Assembly: GCA_000969725.1 (NCBI GenBank)
Contig: JXSR01S002592.1
Origin: Ophiothrix spiculata
Taxonomy: Eukaryota > Echinodermata > Ophiuroidea > Amphilepidida > Ophiotrichidae
DNA: 32,172 bases
Reading direction: 5' to 3' (one strand)
The notes beneath the pieces are model-generated. The model was not told the DNA's origin. It saw only the letters and a program-made list of their open reading frames with translations, and searched no databases. Each line of letters begins with the position of its first letter. Position 1 is the first letter of the stretch. The position numbers and the translations under genes are program-made. This document shows positions 1 to 10,351 of the stretch, in pieces.

Positions 1-345
1 AGGCTACCCAGACTAAACAGTCTCAACTAAATAAAGTGGAAATGGGGACATAAAGTGTCTATAGTCTTGAAAGACTGCATGGTGAGGCATATGTAAGTGG
101 TTAGATGAGATAAAGGAAGAACCCAAATTGGATGTAAGTTATTGTGACAAGAAAGTTGAGGCAAGAGAAGGAAGACAATGACCTGAATGGGAGATAGAAG
201 GCTGGGGGAAAGTGGTCAGAAATGTATGTGTTATGTTTTCACTTTGATTTTTAGGGTCCCAAGAAATTGTTAATTCTTGTGTTATATCGTATCAGTTATT
301 TGATGGGGATGGTGAAGTCAATTATTCAAAATCAAAGAGGGGGGG
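1..345 (+). repeat. Block 'a' repeat, copy 1 (cut by window edge)
   Basis: This copy begins with the string AGGCTACCCAGACTAAACAG, which recurs at about 3842 and, with small changes, at about 4990. Similarity continues for roughly 330 bases through ATAAAGTGGAAATGGGGACA and GAAGGCTGGGGGAAAGTGGT. A second partial unit follows a poly-G run: bases 370-455 repeat the 'tgaatggga..ggaaggctggg..agtggtcagtaatg' section seen at 183-255, so part of the block is tandemly doubled. The open frame at 267-503 spans the poly-G tract and this repeat and shows no protein signature. I read it as non-coding interspersed repeat. Confidence 0.8.
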
Positions 346-734
346 GGGGCGAAGGAAATGAAGGAAGGAAGGTACCTGAATGGGACATGGAAGGCTGGGA
401 AAAGTGGTCAGTAATGCATGCGTTATGTAACTTTGTTTTCACCTTTAGGATGGACAAGAAGTGCGCAAATTTGATCTGGATTAAGTTTAGTTCTGTCCTT
501 TAAAGTTCCATCCTTCACCAAAAATCCCGTAACAACCTCTACCGCTAGATCCCTGGACGGTTCAACAATTCGACCCCGTCACGGGTCGATGACCAGCTAC
601 CAATCGTCAATCAGATGGTCAGACGATGTGTTCAGGAGATGAATAGATTAATTACTTTCTCAATTTTTGATCACTACGTGGATGAATGACGACAACCTTT
701 TTAAACGACAGTGTCTATCTATATTGCTGGGAAT

Positions 735-2230
735 GTTAAAAACAGCTTTAGTTTATATCATGTCAATGCCAGCAGCAGTTTTAGATTGTTTGAGAAAAAC
801 ATTGAACAAAACAGCAAATCAATCAAAACAAACAGTCTCATAAAAATCAAAGTTTTATCAGAATTTAATTAATTCTTGGTTCACTTCCAATGAAGTGTTC
901 TTATTGCACTAGTGATATATGTGTGTGCCTCCAGAGGTTTTAACTGAAATGTCACTGCTTTAATTGAGACAACGTATTGATACATTAACAGTGCAATTGA
1001 TACAACATTGGTAACGACATCTCTCAGTGTAATGAATTGCAGATGACCATTGATGGAGAGAGTAAATTGAACTCTTTGTTTTTAAGCAAAGCTAGAAATA
1101 CCAGGTGGTTTTGTAAAATAACACCCATTAACGGAGGCCTGTGTGCTTTTAAAAAAGGGGGAACTTCTTGAAAACAGAGGCAAAGGGTGGTGCTTTACCT
1201 TTGATGAGTGTGTTAGAATAAGATGTAGAACAGAGGCCAAAACAACATCCATTAAGAGAGGCCAGGGACATAAAAGTTGCTGTTTTAAGATGTTGCAGGT
1301 AGTCAGTTGTAAATCAGATTCAAAGAACACACATTAAGGAGGTGGTCAGTTTCCAAATATGCGCACAAGATTGCTATTTTCCTTGTGCCATATAGTCTGT
1401 AAGTAGCCAATTGTAAAATAGTCCCAAACAACTATTTGTGAGGCCTGGTTGCAAAAAGGGATGCAGGACTGTTGTTTCTGATGTGCCCCAAGAAGTAAGT
1501 TGAGAACTAGGCTGAACTAGGCACAAAGTTTGTTGTTTGACATGTAAAAATGAACAAGTTGTGAAACTAAGCTAAAAAGGGACTAGGGATTTCTAAACGC
1601 AAATTTTACAAAAATCATATTTTTACCTTTCCTCAAAAAAAACCAAAAAAAACCAAAAAAAAAAACCCACAAAGTTTTCTTATAGTAATAAACATAATTA
1701 TGTTATTCCAAATCCGCTGGGATTCACCCATGAACCAACTGTTTATAGATTTTATCATATTTTTTACCGATAAGAAATATAATTTTAGTGACCATCCCAG
1801 AAAGTGTTTTTCCAAGAATTTTCTCACGGCTTTTACGCCAGAGGCGGTGGGATGTGATTAGCCGGGTATCGGCTACAATTATTGTACGGCAATGAGTAAT
1901 AGTTACCATGACCGCCCTCCTTTGCTGAACTACCCCAAAATACTTTAAGGAAGCATGCTTCCAAGATTAATAGTAAAGGTCGAAACGCAATGGAGAAGAT
2001 CAGAATAGAATCAAGAAATAGAACAAACAAAAGTGGTATAGGATTTAAAAATGACTCTGGATTTCTGCTACCTATATGAACTCCTCTGCCATCAACAGTA
2101 CAACCCATAACCATTCACTTAACTGGTATTAAACTTCCTGCATAGAAGCTGTAGAGTACTTTTAATGTTTTCGTAATTTTTAATGTTCCTCCTCTGTAGA
2201 GATTTTAATAAAAAGTTAAAAGACAAACTT
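735..2230 (-). repeat. Block 'b' repeat, copy 1
   Basis: This region aligns over its length with 6118-7480, and part of it with 10207-10350. Shared landmarks include GTCAATGCCAGCAGCAG, the CTTCCAATGAAGTGTTCTTA stretch, CCATCAACAGTACAACCCAT and GGAAGCATGCTTCC. Relative to the 6-7 kb copy it has a 348-base insertion (1576-1923) and lacks about 85 bases near 2105. On the minus strand both copies read as if they were 3' gene fragments: a frame ends at a TGA near 885 and an exon-like stretch lies near 2100. Here that frame is broken by a one-base indel near 1050. I treat it as a decayed duplicate or repeat, not a working gene. Confidence 0.8.
1576..1923. mobile_element. 348-base insertion in block b copy 1, probable non-autonomous DNA element
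   Basis: The sister copy at about 7120 reads 'aactaagctaaactacccc' without interruption. Here the same site reads 'aactaagctaa', then 348 extra bases, then 'gctgaactacccc'. That leaves GCTAA at 1571-1575 and GCTGA at 1924-1928, a near-duplicate of the target. The ends are only loosely inverted (AAAGGGACTAGGG against AAAGGAGGGCGG on the opposite strand). A run of A with scattered CC sits near 1635-1670. The family is not recognised. Confidence 0.55.
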
Positions 2231-2271
2231 TCATGACAACTAACAAAGAGAAATGTTGAATTAAGGGGCGA

Positions 2272-2514
2272 ACCATTTGATTCTCAGGGGGGGGGGCATG
2301 ATATTTGAAAAAAAAAACTTCGCCACCGAAGACGGTGAAAAAAAAAAACTTGACCCAAAGATGAGCAAAAAAACCCAAAACTTTACCCAACTACTTCCAA
2401 AGTAAAGAAAAACATAAAAAATGGAATAAAAAAACTTTGGCGCCTTTGGCGGCTAAAAAAAAAACTTGACTCAACCCCAACTACCATGCCCCCCCCCCCT
2501 GAGAATCAAATGGT
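2272..2514. mobile_element. MITE with G-rich terminal inverted repeats
   Basis: The element opens with ACCATTTGATTCTCAGG plus a G run and CATG, and closes with the exact inverse at about 2486-2514, giving a TIR of roughly 28 bases around a 185-base core. The core contains two diverged internal units of the type 'gccaccgaag..aaaaaaacttgac'. I see no clear target-site duplication. The mononucleotide G/C runs at both ends are prone to assembly error. It marks the right limit of block b copy 1. Confidence 0.75.
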
Positions 2515-3107
2515 GTTTCCGCACCGCCAACTTGGCACTTAAATTGTGACAAAAACTTGACAAGATTTTCATTGGGCCTGAGGAAACGCATTTAAGATGG
2601 TGGGCTTTCAAGTTTCCACTGAACTTTTGTAAACACTAATGGGAAAAAAAAAGGATTTATAGTGCGCTATTCCACCTTGATCTGTGATGTAATTCTAAGT
2701 GGCTTCAGCACATTTTACAGGTGTTATGACCACTGTGGCCCAAGTAAGCCCCATACCACCTCAAGCGTCAATCCAGGTTCTGTGGCAACCTCTGAATCTT
2801 GATCAGCTCACATATATGCACCATCGCTGTCCAGATCAGCTCCCCAAGTTTCATACAGGTTTTTACTAGACAATTAGCAGTTAGTTCCTTGTCAAAGGGA
2901 ATTTCAAGCACATTCAATTCCGTGGGGAGTTTTAGGTATATGAAACACGTCGTTATCTGCAGTCGTGAGCAACTGTTTGCTTAGAGGAAGCCCTTTAATC
3001 AGAACAGAGATGCATGTAATCATAAACTGTTACTGTAGACCGTCTATGATGTAATTGCGCTCCATTTCAAATAGAGCCAAATACTGTAGCTAAATTAGCA
3101 TCAATAT
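2515..3107. other. No recognisable feature
   Basis: This is AT-rich intergenic or intronic DNA between two TIR elements. The short plus-strand frame at 2799-2984 has no start context, splice signals or recognisable composition. I see nothing to annotate. Confidence 0.6.
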
Positions 3108-3577
3108 CAGTTTGGCGGAACTCACAATTCTGAATTTAGATACCCCATATCAAAATTCTGATACCCGTATCTGAATTTGGATTAAAAACAGCTTTAACGG
3201 GATATCAGCTGAAATGTATATTCAGCTTCCGTGAACTATAGCGGCATGTACAAAAGTCAATAACATTATCATCATTTGTCATCAAATTCTAACAAATTTT
3301 GGCCAAATTATTTTGCTTTCTGTGATCAGGACATGTTTTGGAGCTGTTCCGCTGGAATTGCATAGATGGAAATTACATTTTCACAGATACATTTATCGTA
3401 GATGCAAGAAAGATTTTCTACATGCATTTGCCAGCTTGCGCTATCGACTTGTTATCTGCGCAACGACAGGCGTATCAGAATTCAGATACCCTTCCATATC
3501 CTAATTCAGATACGGGTATCAGAATTTTGATACGTGGGTATCCAAATTCAGAAACATATCTGAATTGTGAGTTCAAC
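3108..3577 (+). mobile_element. TIR element family P, copy 1
   Basis: The left end is CAGTTTGGCGGAACTCACAA and the right end is the inverse, ending TGAATTGTGAGTTCAA. Between them lie several 'gataccc' and 'aattcagatac' subrepeats in both orientations, so each arm can fold on itself. The centre contains a stretch around 3340-3450 shared with the copy at 26829-27321, which lies in the opposite orientation. The right terminus here is more eroded than in that copy. The frame at 3338-3871 runs off the element into block a and is accidental. Confidence 0.75.
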
Positions 3578-3689
3578 TCTTCGAAGACAATGAGTATAGA
3601 GTACTTTGCTCAAGATCACAACACATTGTCACAAGCGGGACACAAACTCCCAATCTATGGATTACGTATGAGACAGGAACCTTATTTAT

Positions 3690-4195
3690 TTACTCTGCCA
3701 CAAGTGCTGTTAAAATTGTTGTCAAGCCCTTTAAGTAGAGCTACAGTATTTTTGCATGGAATGGTATCTAGCCTCTTTAAGCTTAGCCATGTTTCAAAAA
3801 AACTCAACAGTCCATTTAAAGCATGGGAAAGATACAACCCTAGGCTACCCAGACTAAACAGTCTCAACTAAATAAAGTGGAAATGGGGACATAAAGTGTC
3901 TATAGTCTTGAAAGACTGCATGGTGAGGCATATGTAAGTGGTTAGATGAGATAAAGGAAGAACCCAAATTGGATGTAAGTTATTGTGACAAGAAAGTTGA
4001 GGGAAGAGAAGGAAGACAATGACCTGAATGGGAGATGGAAGGCTGGGGGAAAGTGGTCAGTAATGTATGCGTTATGTAACTTTGTTTTCACCTTGATTTA
4101 GAGGGTCCCAAGAAATTGTTAATTTTTGTATTATATCATATCAGTTGTTTGATGGGGATGGTGAAGTCAATTATTCAAATCAAGAGGAAGGAAGG
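3690..4195 (+). repeat. Block 'a' repeat, copy 2
   Basis: The core matches copy 1 almost base for base from 3842 (AGGCTACCCAGACTAAACAG). Similarity to copy 3 extends further upstream, through 'aaaaactcaacagtcc' and 'gcatgggaaagatacaaccc'. Copies 2 and 3 therefore show about 150 bases that the window edge removes from copy 1. The minus-strand frame at 3682-3867 has a relative in copy 3 that diverges after its first 25 or so residues, as expected for non-coding repeat DNA. Confidence 0.8.
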
Positions 4196-4224
4196 AAATG
4201 AAGGACGGTAGAAGGAGGGATGAT

Positions 4225-4330
4225 AAGCACAACCTTTACCACCACCACCATCACCACTACCACCACTCTCATCACTTACTTAAGTGTCATTATTTACACC
4301 ATCAGCATCACTACTGCCTATAACCACCAA
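4225..4330. repeat. (ACC/TCA)n trinucleotide microsatellite
   Basis: An imperfect run of ACC, ATC and ACT triplets ('accaccaccatcaccactac'). The threonine-rich frame reading through it at 4220-4411 reflects the repeat and is not a gene. Confidence 0.8.
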
Positions 4331-4548
4331 AAATCGCTACTAGTGTTCCCATATTGTGCACATTTGTACAAGAGTTTGGAAAATTGTTACATCAAGCTTT
4401 TGAAAATGTGAGAGAAAGAAATTTCTTCCAGCTTATTTGTAGGGTGTGTCAAAGTGATTAGTACTCAGAATAAATAAATCTTAAGAAATACTTGTTCTGT
4501 TTTAAAATGCAGAATAATTTAATTGATAGTGCATTTTTTTGTCTTTAC

Positions 4549-4848
4549 CTCTTTCACTCCGGCAAGCCGCTCTCAAATGCGTGCACGATTGGCCGGAATT
4601 TCAAATCGATGCAATTTATTCAAATTGCTCTAAGAATAAAACTACAAGCCCAAATTGGTTGAAAATTCGCCAGCAAGCATTTGAAACAAAGGGCTATCTA
4701 ACACCATCATTTTTATTAGCAAAGAGGGTAACCCTGGTGCACTACAATTATCATATGCTATCATAAAGTAAACTGTCTGTGAGCCGCTCTGAGCGGCTTG
4801 CCGTCCAAATAGGACAGATTGTTAAAATTTTATTCCGGAGTGAAAGAG
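4549..4848 (+). mobile_element. TTAA-flanked MITE (piggyBac-like termini), full copy
   Basis: The TIR CTCTTTCACTCCGG at 4549 is mirrored by CCGGAGTGAAAGAG ending at 4848. A TTAA follows at 4849-4852. The matching left tetramer is TTAC, probably a mutated TTAA. The subterminal motif GCAAGCCGCTC and its inverse near 4782-4802 form a second inverted pair. A 3'-truncated relative lies at 18113-18335. TTAA targets with CY-rich ends fit the piggyBac superfamily. No transposase is encoded; the 75-residue frame inside has no known motif. Confidence 0.75.
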
Positions 4849-4859
4849 TTAACTTTAAC

Positions 4860-5280
4860 AAAACCACAAGCAGCAATCCCTTTAAGAGAGTCATGATTTT
4901 TTGTATGGAACAGAACCTTGCCTCTTTTAAGATGAGCCATGTTCAAAAAACTCAACAGTCCTTTTGAAGCATGGGAAAGATACAACCCCAGGCTACACAG
5001 ACTAAACAGTCTCAACTAAATAAAGTGGAAATGGGGACATAAAGTGTCTATAGTCTTGAAAGACTGTGTGGTGAGGCATATGTAAGTAGTTAAATGAGAT
5101 AAAGGAAGAACCCAAATTGGATGTAAGTTATTGTGACAAGAAAGTTGAGGCAAGAGAAGGAAGACAATGACCTGAATGGGACATGGAAGGCTGGGGGAAA
5201 GTGGTCAGTAATGTATGTGTCATGTAACTTTGTTTTCACCTTGATTTTGAGGGTCCCTAAGAAATTGTTAATTCTTGTAT
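4860..5280 (+). repeat. Block 'a' repeat, copy 3
   Basis: The core from about 4990 repeats the start of copy 1 with small changes (AGGCTACACAGACTAAACAG). The upstream part 4860-4990 is shared with copy 2 only. Similarity ends near 5280 at 'gttaattcttgtattacc'. It precedes block b copy 2 by about 840 bases, echoing the a-then-b order at the left edge of the window, so the a+b pair probably duplicated together. Confidence 0.75.
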
Positions 5281-6117
5281 TACCGTACTGACGCATGTAA
5301 AATCCCACCTTTGAACAATTGATGTACACGCCTGTAAAGTCCCATTGGTATTATTCAGGAATCGCCAAATTATCATAACCAAAATATCCCAATTCCATTT
5401 TATTTGTGGCCATAATTTGCTGAATCGCCTAGAAAAATTATCATAATATCAAAATCTGCTTAAAAAATTGTCACAAAATATCTCAATTATGTACATTTTA
5501 TCCAGAATGTCTTATAATTCGTGGAAATATCACGGCTGATCGCGGATGAATATACACCTTTTCACTGTTTTTTTTTGTTCTCATCGTCAACAGATGGAGA
5601 TGTTTACGTTCATATAACAGTAAAAGTAAATAGAGCATGCGCTATCATATCTATCGGACATGCGCAATAGCGATTGTTACTCCCAAAATGGCGAATGTCA
5701 CGATCATACATGCAAAAATAATTTCACCATATCAAACCTCGATTGATATGTTCCTGTAAGTGTTTGTTGAAAAAACTCTTCGCGATAATTTTAAAGAATA
5801 TTTACTGAACTAAATCATGACATTTTTGATTCAAAACATTACAATGAATAGATTGATTTAATCCCTCTAGCTCGGTCAATTTTTCCCCTCTTTTTTCTCT
5901 TTTTCCTGTTTCCTTTTTACCTCCTCCCTTTCCTCCTTTTCTCTTTCTTTATAGTACCCATATTTGAGGAAATTGGTTGTGTATGTATAGATGCAAGTAA
6001 CTGGACAGGCTGAGTACTTTTGCAGTTGCTACACTGGACTTGTCCAACCTGTCCAGTTATGTTAGTGTTTTCTGTACTGTAAGTGAACCATGGGATACAA
6101 TCTACAGGCTCATCTAT
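5281..6117. other. Unannotated spacer with one short hairpin
   Basis: No gene or known repeat is seen. A perfect inverted pair, TAACTGGACAGG at 5999-6010 and CCTGTCCAGTTA at 6049-6060, would form a 12-bp stem with a 38-base loop. A pyrimidine-rich tract lies at about 5880-5950. Confidence 0.55.
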
Positions 6118-7480
6118 TTTTGCTGGGTATGTTAAAATGACTTTTGTTTATAACATGTCAATGCCATGAGCAGTTTTAGATTGTTTATGAAAAACATTAA
6201 ACAAAACAGCACATCAGTCAAAACAAACAATCCCATAAAAATCAAATTGTTATCAGAATTTAATCAATCCTTGGTTCACTTCCGATGAAGTGTTCTTATT
6301 GCACTAGTGATATATGTGTGCGCCTCCAGAGGTTTGAACTGAAATGTCACTGCTTTAATTGAGACAACGTATTGATACATTAACAGTGCAATTGATACAA
6401 CATTGGTAACGACATCTCCCTGTGTAATGAATTGCAGATGACCATTGACTGAATAGAGTAAATTGAACTCTTTGTTTTTAAGCAAAGCTAGATATACCAG
6501 GTGGTTTTGTAAAATAACACCCATTAACAGAGGCCTGTGTGCTTTTAAAAAGGGGGAAATTCTTGAAAACTGAGGCAGAGGGTGGTGCTTTACCTTTGAT
6601 GAATCTCGGGATGAATCTGTTAGAATAAGATGTAGAACAGGCCAAAACAACATCCATTAAGAGAGGCCAGGGACATCAAAGTTGCTGTTTTCAGATGTTG
6701 CAGGTAGTCAGTTGTAAATCAGATTCAAAGAACACACATGAAGCTGAATTCATACTTGTGACGCATTGCGTTTTGAAACGCACGGAGCATGTGTGCATTG
6801 AATTTTCAGCTCAAAACTACAATCTACACATGCTTCGTGCGTTTCCAAATGCAATGCGTCATGAGTATGAATTCAGCTTGAAGGAGGTCAATTTCCAAAT
6901 ATGAGGCACATGGTTGCTGCTTTCCTTGTACCATATGTCTAAAGTAGTTGTAAGTAGCCATTTGTGAAACAGGCCAAAACAACTCCCATTCTGTGAGGCC
7001 TGATTGCAAAAAAGGGATACAGGACTGATGTCTCTGATGTGTCCTAGGAAGTAAGTTGAGAAACAGTCAATGGCTGAATTAGGCACAAAGTTTGTGTTTT
7101 GACAGGTGGAACTAAGCTAAACTACCCCAAACTACTTCAAAGAAGCATGCTTCCAGGATTGATAGTAAAGGTCCAAACAAAATGGAGAAGATCAGTATAG
7201 AATCAAAAATAGAACAAACAAAAGTGATATAAGATTTTAAAAATGACTCTGGATTTCTGCTACCTTCATGAACTCCTCTGCCATCAACAGTACAACCCAT
7301 AAAACCCCTCATGCCAAATTGGTGCTCTTTAAATATACTAGGAGTCTTCTGTTGCAAAGCAAGTATTAAATTTTTCATGCACTGATCATTCACTTCACTG
7401 GTATTAAACTTACTGTATAGCAGCAGTAGTGATTTTAAGAAAAAGTTAAAAGACAAACTTTCATGACAAAGAGAACGTTG
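6118..7480 (-). repeat. Block 'b' repeat, copy 2, with two exon-like minus-strand frames
   Basis: This is the more complete copy of block b. On the minus strand, bases 6500-6293 read ALLKNKEFNLLYSV and onward, ending TLHRK and TGA. Bases 7412-7264 form a 149-base stretch with a possible acceptor (TATACAG) and donor (AAG|GTAGCA), reading KFNTSEVNDQCMKNLILALQ and ending DGRGVHE. I recognise neither protein. In copy 1 the first frame carries a one-base indel and mostly amino-acid-changing differences, and the second is partly deleted. The block is therefore more likely a fragment of an old gene or repeat than a conserved gene. Confidence 0.75.
6742..6878. mobile_element. 137-base palindromic MITE with TGA target duplication
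   Basis: The left arm starts AGCTGAATTCATAC and the right arm ends GTATGAATTCAGCT. The arms pair with few mismatches for about 60 bases, so nearly the whole element is hairpin. TGA flanks it at 6739-6741 and 6879-6881. The sister block b copy at about 1334 reads 'cacacattaaggagg', an empty site with a single TTA-like triplet. A 3-base TWA-type target is characteristic of PIF/Harbinger elements, so that is the likely source. Confidence 0.8.
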
Positions 7481-8508
7481 AAATAACTAAATTTAATTTA
7501 GTTGCAGATAGACATTTAGCAGACTCTGTCATTTTAAACTAAGGGAATAACATGGAACAGCCAGGATTGACCAATCACAGGTCAGAATTTTATACCGTCA
7601 CAATACTACATCCAAGTAATATCAGGAAGAGGCGGCTATGCCCTATCACGCACTAGCTATGTCATGTGCCCTTCCGCCAGTATCGTCATTAACCTTCTAT
7701 GGGAGAAAAAGTAGTTCTCAACAGAAAAGTCAAAATAAAAATGTACAATGGAGTTGATTATCCAACTCCAACAGATTTAGTATTTACAAACATTGATTTA
7801 TATTTTATGACCTAAACAGAACATTTGGTTTGATTTTCATTTAAACATTGAGGTCAATTGGCGGATTGATTTTATTCAAAATCAGTTCCGCTCCCCCCCC
7901 CCCCCCCCGACAAATATAAAATAGAAGAAACAGCGCCTCTTGATTTGCTCACATAGATTGTGTGCCACTCATGCTATGATTGTCCTCCCCGGAGTCTTAA
8001 GTATTTACTTTCCAACCTATCATCAGTGATCACCAAAATAAGCTTTTTTTGAAAGTTATCTGTTTGTAAAATACTCTTTTTACAGCTTTGAAACTCCCAA
8101 TTTGTTTGTATATATCATCCATTTCTCAACTTGATTAGTAACCAATCTGTTTGAAGAGAATTCTACTCAGAATGTCAACGCAATCTAATGCTGGAGTTTT
8201 ATGTAAATAGTTACGCATAGGGATTGACGAATAGCTACAATTACTTATTCTTGAATAATGTTGCGATCAAAAAAGCTATATTTTGCCGATGGGCTAGAAT
8301 CTTAAATTTTGTGGTTTATTTTGTTATAATGCTGTGGCAGGTCAAGTGGTTTGCATGTCTTTTTGTTTGTATCATGTTGAATCAAATGGTCTTTTACATA
8401 ATTTTACTGATATTTGATCTATTTTACAGTGTAGATCACCATGACTTTTGAGTTGAATGATCTTTGCATTCTTGCAGTTTTTTTGGATGGTTCATCTGAT
8501 TTTTATGC
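7481..8508. other. No recognisable gene; contains poly-C tract
   Basis: AT-rich sequence with a C run at about 7893-7909. The frame at 8224-8451 is hydrophobic and AT-driven, lacks splice context and is not supported. No repeat partner is visible elsewhere in the window. Confidence 0.55.
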
Positions 8509-8514
8509 CTACAA

Positions 8515-8667
8515 CAGGGGTGTGAGAGTTCAGCTTTTTAGCTGATTTCAGCTTATTTAATGGCTTCAAAAGAGTCATTATTTCAGCTTTTTCTTTCATT
8601 TTCAGCCTGTTTTTGGCATTTTGTCACTATTTTCAGCTCTTTTGATCACCTGGCACTCACACCCCTG
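8515..8667. mobile_element. CAGGGG-ended MITE, hAT-like, 6-base target duplication
   Basis: CAGGGGTGTGAG at 8515 is mirrored by CTCACACCCCTG ending at 8667. CTACAA lies immediately outside both ends (8509-8514 and 8668-8673). The CAGGG terminus is typical of hAT elements, whose usual duplication is 8 bases; a 6-base duplication is seen in some subgroups. The interior is built from repeated 'ttcagctttt' motifs. No coding capacity. Confidence 0.75.
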
Positions 8668-8932
8668 CTACAATTTTAACCTTATGATAATTATTTTGTT
8701 ACTTTGTAGCTTAGGCTTTGATAGATCCATTATAACTGTTTTAACTTGCTGAAGTTGTCATTTTATGACCAGCACAAAAGTTTTCAATGCAAGCTGGTTC
8801 ATAACCTCAAAGGGTGAACATGTCCAAACATAATTGAGCAATACTAGAGGAGGTTTAGATTTTGAAACAAATCTAGAACCCCAAACTCACCCACCGTGAT
8901 GACAATTAAGATAACTTTTTTGGAAAAGAAGA

Positions 8933-9432
8933 TATTGGGACCTTCCCATCATGTCTTATTTCCAATGGGATATTTTGTACATGTTGTCATAAATGGTGTT
9001 AGTGATAAAACCAAGGAATTTTTATAGGGGAATTGGAATCCACCGCCATCTTGTGTCGCTCATGGAGCAGAGTTATCGTACCTCCGTATATATTAGGAGT
9101 TAGGCCCGATATCCAGCCAGATTGCGTAAATCTTCACTTGACGCATATACAACATGTGCATTTTGTTTCACGCGCAAACCGTGTCTGCAATTTAAGTAGT
9201 ATGTATTGCGACATGCTCTGATCAACGTACGCCAATTTTCCCGCTAATCCATTTCAAAGACCCTCGAAGTGTAGCACGGGGAGCTGTAAAATTCCGGAGG
9301 TACATGACTCACCCTCCATGAGTGACAATCCAAGATGGCTAATTGAGCTATATTTCAAAACACCATTCATTTCAACCTGTACAAAAAATTGGAAATAAGC
9401 CATGATGGGAAGGTCTTGGTATCTTCTTTTAC
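8933..9432. mobile_element. Outer TIR element of a nested pair
   Basis: The left arm AAAAGAAGATATTGGGACCT is mirrored by AAGGTCTTGGTATCTTCTTT at the right. The arms pair for about 90 bases each, through 'cccatcatg.cttatttccaa', 'ttttgtaca' and 'aatggtgtt'. The middle is occupied by a second TIR element. The absence of this block from unit R copies 2 and 4 shows it is an insertion. The arms resemble the element at 19220-19438, so they belong to one broad family. Confidence 0.75.
9031..9345. mobile_element. Inner TIR element nested in 8933-9432
   Basis: The left arm contains 'gccatcttg', 'ctcatgga' and GTACCTCCG; the right arm contains the inverses CGGAGGTAC, TCCATGAG and CAAGATGGC, in mirrored order. 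The paired arms span about 55 bases with several mismatches. The 62-residue frame at 9033-9221 lies inside it and looks accidental. Its exact ends are uncertain by about 10 bases. Confidence 0.65.
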
Positions 9433-9588
9433 TTTATTGCATGCCCCAAACTTTCCCTTTAAATCCCTCAAACAAAGATAGCTAGTCATATGTCCCAAAA
9501 CTCCCTTTCCAAGCCCCCTATATAACAAGAGAACTTCAACACACTCAAAATTAGTACTAAATGGCATTGACATACTATCATCTTGCAG

Positions 9589-9738
9589 ATGGCTAAACTT
9601 AAATGCGTAAACTTTCAACTGTTGCCAGCCCCAGTCCATGCTAGTCAATACTGTCTCTTGTTCTGTCGTCGTCTAGCGAGATCAATGCCCATCCCATCTT
9701 TCCCATGGTGTGCGTTGAGCATATCTCGTATCACACAA
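9589..9738 (+). other. Exon-like module in unit R copy 1
   Basis: This 150-base stretch is bounded by TCTTGCAG before and GTGAGT after, both close to splice consensus. It is open in the first frame (MAKLKCVNFQLLPAP...), with phase 0 at both ends. It differs from the other three copies at a handful of bases, including Q for R at codon 20 and ITQ at the end. The protein is unrecognised. A shorter open frame also exists on the opposite strand. The features fit an exon or a splice-competent repeat; transcription is unproven. Confidence 0.35.
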
Positions 9739-10206
9739 GTGAGTCTATAAAACAGCTAATGTTACAGTTTGGTGTGAAGGGTTGGGAAATTTATCCTGAA
9801 ATAACTATGGGTAGGACAGACATAAATGCGAGAAGATATCAGTCGAGATGCATAAATGGGCTATAGTCAATTGGCTACTTGTTGGTGAAACCTAATCTGA
9901 TTTGGGTATTCGTGCTGAAAGTTTTTTTAACTTTAAAACATTAATATTTTGCTAACCTGAAAGTTAAATAATAATAATAATTTCGTCACCTTAGCGGATG
10001 TTTTGAAAACTTGAGTGGCCCGGGGTCAAAAATAGGGTTTTAGTTATACACAACGTTCACTTATTTCAGTTTTATTGAGATTACAATGAAAAATGCTTTC
10101 ATTCTTGAAGCAGTCTTTCCGAAATTGGCAATGGCGAGCTGGTTTTTTTTTCTTATTAAAAGTTGCTTCGGCGCAAAGTCAAAATCCTTAGCAGGAATAC
10201 TGCATG

Positions 10207-10350
10207 TCAATGCCAGCAGCAGTTTTAGATTGTTTGAGATAAACATTGAACAAAACAGCAAATCAGTCAAAACAAACAATCCTATGAAAATCAAATTTTT
10301 ATGAGAATTTAATTAATTCTTGGTTCACTTCCGATGAAGTGTTCTTATTT
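10207..10350 (-). repeat. Block 'b' fragment, copy 3
   Basis: This fragment begins at GTCAATGCCAGCAGCAG and ends at 'gaagtgttcttatt', matching 765-905 and 6155-6300. It retains only the part downstream of the minus-strand TGA of block b, with its last few codons. Unit R copy 2 starts immediately to its right. Confidence 0.8.
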
Positions 10351-10351
10351 C

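Larger units (their letters stand above)
8736..9983 (+). repeat. Unit R, copy 1 (interrupted)
   Basis: The left part (8736-8930) shares GTCATTTTATGACCA and 'ggtttagattttgaaacaaatc' with later copies. The right part (9440-9983) carries the highly similar core, including the 150-base exon-like module. It ends in an AATAATAATAAT tail. About 500 bases of nested TIR elements split the unit between 'ttaagataac' and 'gcatgccccaaactttccc', which are contiguous in copies 2 and 4. A simple AT-rich tail can indicate retroposition, but clustered duplication is equally possible. Confidence 0.8.

Noticed and set aside
3338..3871. 177-residue plus-strand frame
   Set aside because: It starts inside a TIR element and ends in block a; repeated N-S-D-T and P-N-S residues come from 'gatac' subrepeats.
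6276..6653. 125-residue minus-strand frame as a gene
   Set aside because: The other block b copy has a one-base indel and mostly amino-acid-changing differences, so no sign of selection; no family recognised.
7112..7456. 114-residue minus-strand frame as an intact gene
   Set aside because: The frame crosses block b repeat DNA; the paralogous copy is deleted and shifted, and the stretch beyond the GGTAGCA site is hydrophobic without motif. Kept only as an exon-like region of the repeat.
9650..9748. Minus-strand 93-base exon (RDMLNAHHGKDGMGIDLARR) as the main coding interpretation of unit R
   Set aside because: It looks protein-like and is open in all copies, but its donor (ACA|GTATTG) is weak compared with the plus-strand sites, and the copies are too similar for conservation to be informative.
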